From assembly GCF_039621805.1 (NCBI RefSeq), contig NZ_CP155073.1, positions 310,001-374,000 of the forward strand: a stretch of 64,000 bases of DNA, given 5' to 3'. Source of the stretch: Paraburkholderia sp. PREW-6R (GTDB lineage Bacteria; Pseudomonadota; Gammaproteobacteria; Burkholderiales; Burkholderiaceae). Shown one piece after another: positions 45,138 through 55,086 of the stretch; the first letter of the stretch is position 1; each line of letters opens with the position of its first letter. The notes under the pieces are model-generated. The model was not told the DNA's origin, did not search any database, and was given only the letters and a program-made list of their open reading frames with translations. The translations under genes were made by a program, and so were the position numbers.

Positions 45138-46274
45138 TCAGTACATCGTGTGATGGTTTTCTTCGATGGCTGCCGCCGTGACCTTGCCGCGCATCACGCG
45201 ATACACCCAGCTCGTGTAGATCAGGACGATCGGCAGAAACACGACGACCGCGACCAGCATGATTTGCAGCGTCATGCGGCTCGACGTCGAATCCCATACG
45301 GTGAGACTGCTGCGGCCGTCGAGCGACGAAGGCATGATGAACGGAAACATCGAGAAGCCGGCCGTCAGAATCACGCCAATGATCATCAGCGACGTGGACA
45401 GAAACGCGCTTTTCTCGAAGCGCGAGCGCGCCAGCAGCAACGCCAGCACGCCGCCGACGATTCCCGCCACCGGTGCGATCGCCATCCACGGATAGTTGGC
45501 GTAATTCGTGAGCCACAGGCCCGGTGCGCCGATCACATTCTTCTCGAGCGGATTGGCTACCGCGTCGAGCGGCGGCGCGTCGATGACCTGATAGCCGCCG
45601 ATCATCGTCGCGATCAACGCCCCGGCGATCACGAACAGCACCACGCCCGCAAGCGCCGCGATTCGCAATGCGAGCGACGCGCGCTGGGCGACGATGCCGT
45701 CCGTCTTCATTTTGATGAAGGCTGCCCCGTGCGCGGCCAGCATCGACACGCTGACCAGACCGCATAGCACCGCAAACGGATTGAGCAGTCCGAAAAAGCC
45801 GCCGTGATAGGACACGCGCAGATCGGTGTCGAACGAGAACGGCACGCCTTGCAGCAGGTTGCCGAATGCGACGCCGAACACGAGCGCCGGTACGAAGCCG
45901 CCGACGAAGAGCGCCCAGTCCCACGCGGTGCGCCAGCGCGGGTCGTCGCGTTTGCCGCGATAGTCGAAGCCGACCGGGCGGAAGAACAGCGAGAACAGCA
46001 CCAGCAGCATCGCAAAGTAAAAGCCCGAGAACGACGCGGCGTACACGAGCGGCCACGCGGCGAACATCGCGCCGCCGGCCGTGATGAGCCACACCTGATT
46101 GCCTTCCCACGTGGCACCCACGGTGTTCACGACGATGCGCCTTTCCCCATCCGTTTTGCCGACGAACGGCAGCAGAATCGCGGCGCCCATGTCGAAGCCG
46201 TCGGTGAGCGCAAAGCCGATCAGCAGCACGCCGATCAGCACCCACCAGATCAGTTTGAGGGTTGCGTAATCCAT
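45138..46274 (-). CDS. cydB: Cytochrome bd ubiquinol oxidase subunit II
   Basis: A 378-residue CydB with about nine helices. Signatures are [52 protein letters not shown] and [23 protein letters not shown]. It partners CydA to oxidise quinol and reduce oxygen without proton pumping. It is 34 bases downstream of cydA. Confidence 0.96.
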   Translation of the reverse strand: MDYATLKLIWWVLIGVLLIGFALTDGFDMGAAILLPFVGKTDGERRIVVNTVGATWEGNQVWLITAGGAMFAAWPLVYAASFSGFYFAMLLVLFSLFFRPVGFDYRGKRDDPRWRTAWDWALFVGGFVPALVFGVAFGNLLQGVPFSFDTDLRVSYHGGFFGLLNPFAVLCGLVSVSMLAAHGAAFIKMKTDGIVAQRASLALRIAALAGVVLFVIAGALIATMIGGYQVIDAPPLDAVANPLEKNVIGAPGLWLTNYANYPWMAIAPVAGIVGGVLALLLARSRFEKSAFLSTSLMIIGVILTAGFSMFPFIMPSSLDGRSSLTVWDSTSSRMTLQIMLVAVVVFLPIVLIYTSWVYRVMRGKVTAAAIEENHHTMY

Positions 46275-46308
46275 GATGATCTTGTCCTCGATGCGGTGTG
46301 GCGGCGAA

Positions 46309-47904
46309 TCAGGCAGCCGAGTTGGACGGCAGCGGCTGATGCAGCGGCTGGTTGAGTTCGTGGTGATAGCGGCCCGTGTGCAGCGACGACGGCCCGAGCC
46401 GCGCGTACTTGAACATCAGCGTGATTTCGATGATGAACAGCACGGTGTAAAACACCACGAAGCCGGCAATACTCAGGTACAGATCACTCGCGGTGAGACT
46501 CGAAGCAGAGAGGTTGGTCGGCAGAATGCCCGCGATGGTCCACGGTTGACGGCCCACCTCGGCGACGATCCAGCCGAACTCCGCCGCTAGCCACGGCAAC
46601 GGAATGGCCCACACGGCCCAGCGCAGGAACCAGCGACGTTTGTCGAGCAGCAACGAGCGTTGCGCACAGAACCAGAAGGCCGCGACGAACGTGGCGAGAA
46701 ACAGCACGCCGAGCCCGACCATCACGCGAAACGAAAAAAACACGGGCGCGACGGGCGGGATGGTCTTCTTCGCGGCTTGCCTGATCTGAGCGGGCGTGGC
46801 GTCGGTGACGGCGGCGGTGAACTGCTTGAGCATCAGACCGTAACCGAGGTCCGCCTTGTGCGCTTCGAATGCGGTTTTGGTTTCGTCGGTCACGTCGCCC
46901 TGCTTGAGCTTTTGCAGCGCGGCGTAGGCCAGCATGCCGTTGCGGATCCGCACTTCGTTGTGTGCCATCAGATCCTTCAGGCCGACTACGGGCTCGTCGA
47001 TCGAACGGGTTGCGATCAGGCCGAGCGCGTAGGGCACGCGGATCGCATAGTCGGTGCGCTCCTCCTGCTGGTTCGGAATGCCGATGATCGTAAACGGCGC
47101 CGGTGCGGGCGCGGTTTCCCACTCGGATTCGATCGCGGCCAGCTTCACCTGCTGCACTTCACCGGTGCGGTAGCCGGATTCGTCGCCGAGCACGATCACG
47201 CACAGTGTCGACGCGAGCCCGAAGCCCGCGGCGATCGCGAACGAACGCAGCGCGAATTCAGTGTCGCGGCGCTTGAGCAGATACCACGACGAAATCCCCA
47301 GTACGAACATCGACGCCGTCACATAACCGGCGGAAACGGTGTGCACGAACTTGACCTGCGCAACCGGGTTGAACAGCACGGAGAAAATGCTGTCGAGTTC
47401 CATCCGCATGGTTTCGTAGTTGAAGGTCGCGCCGACCGGATTGTTCATCCAGCCGTTGGCCACGAGAATCCATAGCGCGGACAGGTTCGACCCGAGTGCC
47501 ACGAGGAACGTGACGATCACGTGCTGCACGCGCGAGAGCCGGTTCCAGCCGAAAAAGAACAGCCCCACAAAGGTCGATTCGAGGAAGAACGCCATGAGCC
47601 CTTCGACCGCGAGCGGCACGCCGAAAATGTCGCCCACGTAGTGCGAGTAGTACGACCAGTTGGTGCCGAACTGAAATTCGAGCGTGAGACCGGTCGTGAC
47701 ACCCATCGCGAAATTGATACCGAAAAGCTTGCCCCAGAACTGGGTCATGTCCTTGTAGATCTGTTTGCCGGTCATCACGTAGACCGACTCCATGATGACG
47801 AGCAGCCACGACAGACCGAGCGTGAGCGGCACAAAAAGGAAGTGGTAAAGCGCCGTGATGGCGAACTGGAGGCGCGACAGTTCTACGACATCGCTAACGG
47901 GCAT
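46309..47904 (-). CDS. cydA: Cytochrome bd ubiquinol oxidase subunit I
   Basis: A 531-residue CydA. Residues [33 protein letters not shown] carry the N-terminal heme-ligand His. The Q-loop begins near [32 protein letters not shown], and the C-terminal half has [16 protein letters not shown]. The Q-loop is of the short to medium type. The ATG at 47904 follows AGGTG; a GTG three codons earlier overlaps that site. Its start overlaps the cydP stop by 11 bases. Confidence 0.95.
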   Translation of the reverse strand: MPVSDVVELSRLQFAITALYHFLFVPLTLGLSWLLVIMESVYVMTGKQIYKDMTQFWGKLFGINFAMGVTTGLTLEFQFGTNWSYYSHYVGDIFGVPLAVEGLMAFFLESTFVGLFFFGWNRLSRVQHVIVTFLVALGSNLSALWILVANGWMNNPVGATFNYETMRMELDSIFSVLFNPVAQVKFVHTVSAGYVTASMFVLGISSWYLLKRRDTEFALRSFAIAAGFGLASTLCVIVLGDESGYRTGEVQQVKLAAIESEWETAPAPAPFTIIGIPNQQEERTDYAIRVPYALGLIATRSIDEPVVGLKDLMAHNEVRIRNGMLAYAALQKLKQGDVTDETKTAFEAHKADLGYGLMLKQFTAAVTDATPAQIRQAAKKTIPPVAPVFFSFRVMVGLGVLFLATFVAAFWFCAQRSLLLDKRRWFLRWAVWAIPLPWLAAEFGWIVAEVGRQPWTIAGILPTNLSASSLTASDLYLSIAGFVVFYTVLFIIEITLMFKYARLGPSSLHTGRYHHELNQPLHQPLPSNSAA

Positions 47905-48154
47905 GTTGGTCACCTTGAGACGGATGCGCGGCGGGCGCGAAGAGCAGCGCCTGTGCGACTTGCTCAGGCGGCAGCGACATGTGCTGCGCCTGTGGATGGT
48001 TAAAGAATGTGTATTTGAGCGCCATTAGCAGTACGAACTTGATGGACAGCACGATGGCGATATCCCGCGCCAATGTCGGACCGCGTACCCACGCCGCAAA
48101 CCGCTTGCGTAGGGTCGAGCGGAGCGTGTTGCGGCGATGGAGGACTATGGTCAT
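47894..48154 (-). CDS. cydP: Putative small oxidase subunit CydP
   Basis: An 86-residue protein: basic N-terminus, one membrane helix (about 30-48, [21 protein letters not shown]), then [20 protein letters not shown]. This matches the small CydP proteins annotated ahead of cydA in Burkholderiaceae. Its 3' end overlaps the cydA start, so translation is coupled. Its exact role in the bd oxidase is not established. Confidence 0.82.
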   Translation of the reverse strand: MTIVLHRRNTLRSTLRKRFAAWVRGPTLARDIAIVLSIKFVLLMALKYTFFNHPQAQHMSLPPEQVAQALLFAPAAHPSQGDQHAR

Positions 48155-48318
48155 GATCGGTCGAAGGCAACTTCACACCGGAATTCCGGCTGGCCCCAGA
48201 CCGTGAACGATCTGGCGAGTGCGTCCCGATATTAAGAGGATCGACGCGACGCGCGTGATCCGACCGTGCGGCATTGCGTCGCGAACGACATCCCTTTCAA
48301 ACAGTATTGGTAGGGAGT

Positions 48319-48332
48319 TTGAGATACGTCAA
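48319..48332. promoter_or_regulatory. FNR/Anr-like box upstream of cydP
   Basis: TTGAGATACGTCAA has both TTGA and TCAA half-sites with the correct 6-base centre of the FNR consensus TTGAT-N4-ATCAA, differing at the two inner positions. It lies 165 bases upstream of cydP. FNR-type control of bd oxidase genes is common. The distance to the visible -10 candidate is not the usual -41.5. Confidence 0.45.
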
Positions 48333-48348
48333 GAAAGTGCACTTTCTT
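48331..48348. repeat. 18-base perfect palindrome in the cyd regulatory region
   Basis: AAGAAAGTGCACTTTCTT reads the same on both strands and shares its first two bases with the FNR-like box. It could be a dimeric operator or an extended hairpin in the leader RNA. Confidence 0.55.
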
Positions 48349-48423
48349 TGCCCGATCGCAACCCAAGGCGAGCACACGCGAAAGCGTTGCCAGGTGGGCC
48401 GCCGGGCAAGCCGCGCGGCAGAC

Positions 48424-48461
48424 GAAAAAAAGCCCCGCCATCTTGCGAAGGCGGGGCTTTC
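48424..48461 (-). terminator. Intrinsic terminator of rpoH
   Basis: Stem AGCCCCGCC (48431-48439) / GGCGGGGCT (48450-48458), 10-base loop. On the minus strand it is followed by a run of seven T residues. The plus-strand side has only three. Confidence 0.88.
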
Positions 48462-48508
48462 TAACTGGCTGCGCGCCGGGAGGTCCGGCGTGCGTTTATG
48501 CTCTGGCG

Positions 48509-49444
<936 letters not shown>

Positions 49445-49506
49445 GTGAAAAACTCCTTTGGAATCAGACAAAAGCGTATTCAGTTAAACGACTCCAGCGT
49501 TGGATG

Positions 49507-49533
49507 TTAGCACTCTGAATTGCCGAGTGCTAA
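49507..49533. promoter_or_regulatory. CIRCE operator (HrcA-binding site) upstream of rpoH
   Basis: TTAGCACTC (49507-49515), 9 bases, GAGTGCTAA (49525-49533): a perfect match to the CIRCE inverted repeat. It lies 63 bases upstream of the rpoH start on its promoter side. HrcA is the established repressor at CIRCE, so rpoH is expected to be repressed by HrcA until heat shock. Confidence 0.92.
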
Positions 49534-49810
49534 TACTTAGAGGCCGTAGGGGCATCCAAGTTCCGTAGATTCCTATTGAAATTTAGGTTTCGATAGTCAT
49601 TTTACGCTTCTGCGCCCAAACATGTGGTAGCCGTATTATTTACCTGACAATTGGCCTTCACGATAATAATTGACCGACAATTCCAAAATTTGAAGCAACT
49701 AATTGCAGAAAATTAGATTTCTTCAGATGATCCGCGCGAGCCAGTTTGTCTTTAGAATAGCCAAAAAACTGTTACAGATTGTTCAACTTTCGACGGATCT
49801 CGGGTGTTAG
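49534..49810. other. AT-rich divergent region upstream of rpoH and pagL
   Basis: This 277-base region is the most AT-rich in the window. Toward rpoH (minus strand) TTGGAT near 49554-49559 could be a -35 with an AT-rich -10 inside the CIRCE margin. Toward pagL the stretch from 49640 to 49800 holds TGACAATT and TTGACCGACAATT repeats but no clear hexamer pair. Confidence 0.45.
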
Positions 49811-50374
49811 ATGGACAACAAAAAGAAAGCATTGCGTGGCCTGGCTCTAAAAGGGGCAGTTGCCGCTGTCCTGTTCGGTGCCGCAGGAATGGCCTCGGCC
49901 GATCAATTCGGCGTGCAGGTTGCGGCGGGTACAGCCGACCATCATGTCAAGAAGCTCGATCTGGGTCTGGTCTGGGATCCGGATTTGACGTGGTGGCACA
50001 TCGGCTCATGGCACTTCGCGCTGATCGGCGAAGCGCACGCAGCCTGGTGGCATACCGACGAAGGGGATGTGCACGAGAACATCGGCGAATTCGGGGTGAC
50101 GCCGTTCATCCGCTTCATCAGGGGCGCGGGGTATGTCCGGCCTTTTGTCGAGGCGGGCGTGGGCGTGCGGCTGCTGACCCATCCGCGTATTACTTCTGAC
50201 TTCACGATGTCGACGGCGTTCCAGTTCACGCCGACGGCCGGGGTCGGCCTGCAGATCGGGAACCACCAGCAGTACCAGGTGGGTTACCGTTTCCAGCATA
50301 TTTCCAACGGCGGTATCAAAGAGCCGAATCCTGGTATAAATTTCCACCAGCTATATTTGCAATATAACTTCTGA
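49811..50374 (+). CDS. pagL: Lipid A 3-O-deacylase PagL family
   Basis: A 187-residue outer-membrane beta-barrel protein with a signal peptide (cleaved near ASA-DQ, residue 31). The catalytic stretch RFQHISNGGIKEPNPGINF holds the His, Ser and Glu of the PagL triad, and the chain ends in Phe as barrel proteins do. PagL removes the 3-O acyl chain of lipid A, lowering its endotoxic signal. It lies divergent from rpoH across an AT-rich region. Start supported by the signal peptide. Confidence 0.88.
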   Translation: MDNKKKALRGLALKGAVAAVLFGAAGMASADQFGVQVAAGTADHHVKKLDLGLVWDPDLTWWHIGSWHFALIGEAHAAWWHTDEGDVHENIGEFGVTPFIRFIRGAGYVRPFVEAGVGVRLLTHPRITSDFTMSTAFQFTPTAGVGLQIGNHQQYQVGYRFQHISNGGIKEPNPGINFHQLYLQYNF

Positions 50375-50417
50375 CGACCGTGGCCATGTTCGGCTGACCG
50401 GTGCAAGGGGCTGAGCA

Positions 50418-50801
50418 ATGGCTGGAAAGACGATCGAAGCGATCCGCGGGCTGGAGCGGGAGCGTTTTCGTGCGATGGTCGACGGCGACGGACCCTCACT
50501 CGACGCCCTCATCGCCGACAACGTGAGCTACGTGCACACCAACGGCAAGCGCGAGACGAAGCGGCAGTTCATCGACGGAATCACGGCCGGGCGCCGCCGC
50601 TATCGGCAGATCGAAGTCCAGTCCCAGGACGTGCTGCCGGTTGGCCGTGAAACCTGCGTCGTCACGGGCCGCGCGCTGATCGAGATGGAAGCGAATAACG
50701 GCGCCTTGCTGTTTCCGATCGCGTACATCGCGATTCATGCGCAGGAAGAAGGGCATTGGCGGCTGATCGCGTGGCAGGCGACGCGTTGCGCAATCGAATA
50801 G
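50418..50801 (+). CDS. NTF2-like/DUF4440 domain protein
   Basis: A 127-residue single-domain protein of the SnoaL/NTF2-like fold: an N-terminal helix (IRGLERERFRAMVDGDGPSLDALIADNVSYVHTNG) followed by a curved sheet ending HWRLIAWQATR. These cone-shaped domains bind small hydrophobic molecules or act as minor enzymes; no catalytic set can be assigned. It is 43 bases after pagL on the same strand, so it may be cotranscribed. Confidence 0.75.
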   Translation: MAGKTIEAIRGLERERFRAMVDGDGPSLDALIADNVSYVHTNGKRETKRQFIDGITAGRRRYRQIEVQSQDVLPVGRETCVVTGRALIEMEANNGALLFPIAYIAIHAQEEGHWRLIAWQATRCAIE

Positions 50802-50948
50802 GGCTTCATCACGCAGCGTGCCTGTCGCTTTTTGCGTCGACGCGCCGATCGACTTGCCGCCGCAACCGCGTTGCCAACCCGCGCGCGAATCAACATACCT
50901 GAAAAACGTAGCGTAACGCCGCACCTTCCGTTGAGCGGCTGGCGCGCT

Positions 50949-51920
50949 TTAACGCGCGACTTTCGCCACGCCCGCAATCAGCTCGACCTGCCGCTCGATC
51001 GCGCTTGGAACGGGTGCTTCGCCGCGCAACACGGCGGCGATCCACGTGGCCGTGGTGGCGGCGTCGCGCGCTTCGGGCAACTCGACCTCCGGCGCATCGG
51101 ACGACGAACGTTCGTGCGGCACGAGCGTTTCGCACACGCCGTCGTGCAGCCAGTCCACCTGAACCTGGCGGCGCGTATCGGCCACCGCCTCCCCTTCGGT
51201 GCCGCGCGCGAGCAGTGCGCCACCCGCGGCCGCGTCCGGATGCGTATTGAACAGTTGCGTGAGGCTGTCGCGATATGGCGGATGCGTGTAGTTGACGAGG
51301 CGCAGGCCCGCGGGCGCGAACGGCTGAAGGATTTTCACGAGCGTATGCGTGGAATTGCGCACCCCCATCCGGCGACGCAGCGACAGCAACCGCGCGAGCT
51401 TCGGCGCGAGCACGTCGATTGGCGCAAACGCGAGCCGGCGCGCGGCAAGACCCTCTTCGATATCGGCGTGCGAGCCCGCGTGCGGAATGTGCAGATGTGT
51501 GAATATTTCTGCGCTCGTGACACGGCCGGGATCTTCCGTCACGCCATGCACCAGCACCGGCACGCCCTCGCGTGCAAGCAGCAACGCGAGCAGAGGCACC
51601 AGGTTCGGCTGCTTGCGCGCGCCGTTGTAGGTCGGGATCGCAACCGGCCGGAATGCGCCGTTCGGCGCATGAATCGGCTCGAACGATGCGTGCGCGCCGG
51701 CCAGCATGGCCGCGAGTTCGTCGGCGGTCTCGCCTTTCACCCGGTAGGCCAACAGCACGGCGCCTAGTTCGAGTTCGGCGACGCGGCCGTCCAGCATGGC
51801 TGAATAGAGCGCCCGTGTGTCGTCGGCGGTGAGCGCGCGGGCTCCATTCGGGCCGCGCCCGATTTCCTTGATGAAGCGGGCGCAGGGGAACGGCGTGACG
51901 GTGTCGGCGGAGTCGGTCAT
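50949..51920 (-). CDS. ybiB: YbiB/TrpD2-family nucleic-acid-binding protein
   Basis: A 323-residue protein with the anthranilate phosphoribosyltransferase fold but without a trp context. It starts FIKEIGRGPNGARALT and contains VPVLVHGVTEDPGRVTSAEIF and LLSLRRRMGVRNSTHTLVKILQP, as in TrpD2/YbiB proteins that bind DNA or RNA rather than anthranilate. It is a solo gene, divergent from the hydrolase. A frame at 50890-52068 on the same strand is its shadow. Confidence 0.83.
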   Translation of the reverse strand: MTDSADTVTPFPCARFIKEIGRGPNGARALTADDTRALYSAMLDGRVAELELGAVLLAYRVKGETADELAAMLAGAHASFEPIHAPNGAFRPVAIPTYNGARKQPNLVPLLALLLAREGVPVLVHGVTEDPGRVTSAEIFTHLHIPHAGSHADIEEGLAARRLAFAPIDVLAPKLARLLSLRRRMGVRNSTHTLVKILQPFAPAGLRLVNYTHPPYRDSLTQLFNTHPDAAAGGALLARGTEGEAVADTRRQVQVDWLHDGVCETLVPHERSSSDAPEVELPEARDAATTATWIAAVLRGEAPVPSAIERQVELIAGVAKVAR

Positions 51921-52169
51921 GGGCGCAAAGAGGGCGGTGCGGCGTCTCGTGGTGAACCGCCAGCCGCCGCGATCGAAGATAGTGTCGCCTATGAGTATCG
52001 CATCTATGGCGGCCCGGCAAGGTGTCGCACGAGGCGACCGGATGTTCGGCCGCTCTGCCGCGTCGCACGCACGGCGCCTGGGCGCGCGTTACACTCGTTG
52101 TTTTAGCGCGGTGCCGGCCGCAAGCGCTGGCGCTGTCAGTCGCCCCCAGTCATGAAAACGGAGAATCGG

Positions 52170-52868
52170 ATGAGTTACGTCTTTGCGCCCGCACCGCAGG
52201 TCGCGGTGCCGGTGGTCGGGTCCAGCGAGCAGTTTCCGGTGCGGCGCATTTACTGCGTGGGCCGCAACTACGAGGCGCACGCGCGCGAAATGGGCCACGA
52301 TCCGGACCGCGAGCCGCCGTTTTTCTTCGCCAAGCCGGCCGACGCCGTGCTGTATGTCGCGCCGGGCAACACGGGTGAATTTCCGTATCCGTCACAATCG
52401 AAAAACGTTCACTTCGAGATGGAAATGGTGGCGGCGATCGGCAAGGGCGGCAAGAACATTCCGGCCGAAAGCGCGCTGGACCACGTGTACGGCTACGCGC
52501 TCGGGCTCGACATGACGCGCCGCGATCTGCAGGGCGAGGCGAAAAAGCTGGGCCGTCCGTGGGACACGGCGAAGGGTTTCGACCATTCCGCGCCGCTCGG
52601 GCCGATCCATCCAGTCGCGACGGTTGGGCACATCGGCCAGGGCGCAATCTGGCTGTCGGTCAACGGCGAAGAAAAACAGAAATCGGACGTGTCGCAACTG
52701 ATCTGGTCGGTGGCCGAAACGATCGCTTATCTGTCGACGTTATTCGAGCTTCGGCCAGGCGACCTGATTTTCACCGGCACGCCTGAAGGCGTCGGCGCCG
52801 TGGCGAAGGGCGATCTGATGAGAGGCGGCGTGGACGGCCTGGGCGAACTCAGCGTGCGCGTCGTCTGA
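52170..52868 (+). CDS. Fumarylacetoacetase-family hydrolase, fumarylpyruvate type
   Basis: A 232-residue FAH-fold enzyme. Metal and substrate motifs are YCVGRNYEAHAREMG, FFFAKPADAV, HFEMEMVAAIGKGG, LDMTRRDLQ and GDLIFTGTPEGVGAV. The GST-type isomerase gene follows 23 bases later, as in the gentisate pathway, where maleylpyruvate is isomerised and then cleaved. No ring-cleavage dioxygenase is adjacent, so the real substrate is open. The ATG at 52170 has GGAG at seven bases. Confidence 0.85.
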   Translation: MSYVFAPAPQVAVPVVGSSEQFPVRRIYCVGRNYEAHAREMGHDPDREPPFFFAKPADAVLYVAPGNTGEFPYPSQSKNVHFEMEMVAAIGKGGKNIPAESALDHVYGYALGLDMTRRDLQGEAKKLGRPWDTAKGFDHSAPLGPIHPVATVGHIGQGAIWLSVNGEEKQKSDVSQLIWSVAETIAYLSTLFELRPGDLIFTGTPEGVGAVAKGDLMRGGVDGLGELSVRVV

Positions 52869-52891
52869 CGCACGGCCGGAGGAGACACGAT

Positions 52892-53536
52892 ATGAAGCTC
52901 TATAGCTACTTCCGCAGCTCGGCGTCGTACCGGGTGCGCATTGCGCTCAACATCAAGAACCTGCCTTACGAGTACCTGCCGGTTCACCTCGTGCGCGACG
53001 GCGGCGAGCAGCTCAAACCGGAGTATCGGAAGGTGAATCCGGACGCCATTGTGCCGACCTTCGTCGACGGCGATGACGTGATGCCGCAGTCACTGGCGAT
53101 CATCGAATATCTGGAGGAAACGCATCCGAAGCCGGCGCTGCTGCCCGATTCGGCGGTCGATCGTGCTTATGTGCGGTCCGTCGCGTTGCAGGTGGCGTGC
53201 GAGATTCATCCATTGAACAATCTGCGCGTGCTGAAGTATCTGAAGCACACCTTGCATGTCGACGACGACGCGAAAGACGCGTGGTACAAGCATTGGGTCG
53301 AGGCCGGTTTTGCGACGCTTGAAGCGCACCTCGCCGGCGACGGCCGCACCGGCAAGCTCTGTTTCGGCGACACGCCCACGCTGGCAGATACCTGTCTAAT
53401 TCCACAGGTGTTCAACGCACAGCGCTTCAAGATCGACACAGCCCAATTTCCGACCATCCAGCGCATTTACGATCACGCGATGCAGATTGATGCGTTCGCG
53501 CGCGCCGCGCCGGGCGCGCAGCCGGACGCGGAATAA
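52892..53536 (+). CDS. maiA: Maleylacetoacetate/maleylpyruvate isomerase, zeta-class GST
   Basis: A 214-residue zeta-class glutathione transferase. The glutathione motif SSASYRVRIALNIK is near residue 10, with QSLAIIEYLEE near 67 and the C-terminal GDTPTLADTCLIPQVFNAQRF. It uses glutathione to isomerise a maleyl group to fumaryl. Paired with the FAH-family gene upstream. AGGAGACACG precedes the ATG. Confidence 0.88.
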   Translation: MKLYSYFRSSASYRVRIALNIKNLPYEYLPVHLVRDGGEQLKPEYRKVNPDAIVPTFVDGDDVMPQSLAIIEYLEETHPKPALLPDSAVDRAYVRSVALQVACEIHPLNNLRVLKYLKHTLHVDDDAKDAWYKHWVEAGFATLEAHLAGDGRTGKLCFGDTPTLADTCLIPQVFNAQRFKIDTAQFPTIQRIYDHAMQIDAFARAAPGAQPDAE

Positions 53537-53554
53537 GCGCGCGTTCCTGCGATG

Positions 53555-53592
53555 AAAAAAGGGCGCTTCGTTTGACCGGAGCGCCCTTCTTT
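53555..53592. terminator. Terminator between maiA and ftsY
   Basis: Stem AAGGGCGCT (53559-53567) / AGCGCCCTT (53580-53588), 12-base loop, with an A-run before and TCTTTAT after. Between convergent genes and able to serve both. Confidence 0.8.
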
Positions 53593-53678
53593 ATCTGAAT
53601 TTCTTGAAACCGGCGACGCGCCGCTCGGTCGCACCGCAGCACAGCCTGCCGGCGCGGCGGAAAGCTTCGGGACGTCGC

Positions 53679-54824
53679 TCAACCGCCCAGCAACGCGTCC
53701 GAAAACTCTTCGGCGCTGAACGGCTGCAAATCTTCCACCTTCTCGCCAACGCCGATGAAGTACACCGGGATAGGGCGCTGGCGTGCGATCGCGGCGAGAA
53801 TGCCGCCTTTCGCCGTGCCGTCGAGCTTGGTGACGACCAGACCGGTGAGGCCGAGCGCGTCGTCGAATGCTTTGACCTGCGCGAGCGCGTTCTGGCCGGT
53901 ATTCGCGTCGATGACGAGCAGCACTTCGTGCGGCGCGCCGTCCATTGCCTTGCCAATCACGCGTTTGACCTTGCGCAGCTCTTCCATCAGATGCAACTGG
54001 GTTGGCAGACGGCCGGCCGTATCGGCCATCATCACGTCGATCTTGCGGGCGCGCGCCGCGCCGACCGCGTCGAAAATCACCGCTGCCGGGTCGCCACTTT
54101 CCTGCGACACCACCGTCACGTTGTTGCGCTGACCCCAGATCGCAAGCTGCTCGCGAGCGGCCGCGCGGAACGTGTCGCCCGCTGCCAGCAGCACGGACTG
54201 ATTGAAACTTTGCAGATGCTTGGCAAGCTTGCCGATGCTGGTGGTTTTACCTGCGCCGTTCACGCCCGCGATCATCATCACGAGCGGCTGCGCGTGGCCG
54301 AGCATCAGCGATTTTTCGAGCGGCTTGAGCAACTCGATCAACAGTGCGCGCAGCGCGGCCTTCACCTGTTGCGGCTCGGTGAGGCGCTCGGTGCGCACTT
54401 TCTCACGCAAGGATTCGAGCAGGAATTCGGTGGCGTCGATACCCGCGTCCGACATCAGCAGCGCGGTTTCGAGTTCTTCGTAAAGATCTTCGTCGATCTT
54501 CGTGCCGACGAAGATGCCGGTCAGGCTCGAACTTGTCTTCGACAATCCCGTTTTCAGGCGCGTGAGCCACGAGCGTTTCGTGCCGGCGTCCTGCTGCGGA
54601 GGCGGAACGATCTCAATGGACTCTTCGGCTTCGATCCCGGCTTCCGGCTCGACCGGCGCCGCGACCGGGTGCGGAAAGTCGGCCGCAGGTGCCTGTGACA
54701 CGGCAGGTACGACTCGCGGGTCTTCAAAACTGTCCGGTGTCAGGTCGTCTGACGCCGACGGCGATTCGTCCGGCGCGTTATCGGACTCTTTCGAACCCTT
54801 GAATCGTTTGAAAAAGCTGAACAT
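53679..54824 (-). CDS. ftsY: Signal recognition particle receptor FtsY
   Basis: A 381-residue SRP receptor. The N-terminal 80 residues are acidic and variable (A domain). The NG domain has GVNGAGKTTSIGKLAKHL, DTFRAAAREQL, DTAGRLPTQ and TKLDGTAKGG. It receives ribosome-nascent chains at the membrane. It is divergent from rsmD; in this group ftsY and rsmD are regular neighbours. Confidence 0.96.
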   Translation of the reverse strand: MFSFFKRFKGSKESDNAPDESPSASDDLTPDSFEDPRVVPAVSQAPAADFPHPVAAPVEPEAGIEAEESIEIVPPPQQDAGTKRSWLTRLKTGLSKTSSSLTGIFVGTKIDEDLYEELETALLMSDAGIDATEFLLESLREKVRTERLTEPQQVKAALRALLIELLKPLEKSLMLGHAQPLVMMIAGVNGAGKTTSIGKLAKHLQSFNQSVLLAAGDTFRAAAREQLAIWGQRNNVTVVSQESGDPAAVIFDAVGAARARKIDVMMADTAGRLPTQLHLMEELRKVKRVIGKAMDGAPHEVLLVIDANTGQNALAQVKAFDDALGLTGLVVTKLDGTAKGGILAAIARQRPIPVYFIGVGEKVEDLQPFSAEEFSDALLGG

Positions 54825-55086
54825 GATCTGGCATGGTGAGAGCGCGCGCCGATGCGCACGGCCGGCGTGAACCCGGCGGAAGCGGCAGGCGGCGTTGCGA
54901 TGCGGGATGCAAGGCGCTGGAAGTCCCGCATTTTATCAGGCGCGCCGCCGACCGTCGTATCGGCCGATCGGCCAGGGTGGACGCGGCCTGGCCCTGTGGT
55001 AACGTTGGCGTTCCGGCCCCGGCGCCCAGGCTTCGTTTTCAGGCGTGCCTACTCGTCGCGGGCGCCCACCACGTCATTGATACTGC

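Larger units (their letters stand above)
48155..48508. other. Regulatory spacer of the cyd operon and rpoH 3' end
   Basis: A 354-base region. It contains an FNR-like dyad (48319-48332), an adjoining 18-base palindrome (48331-48348) and the rpoH terminator (48424-48461). On the minus strand TAATAT around 48231-48236 is a possible -10 for cydP. No gene is supported. Confidence 0.45.

Noticed and set aside
50890..52068. 392-codon frame on the same strand as ybiB
   Set aside because: Out-of-frame shadow with Arg/Ala-rich low-complexity sequence; the ybiB frame has the family motifs.
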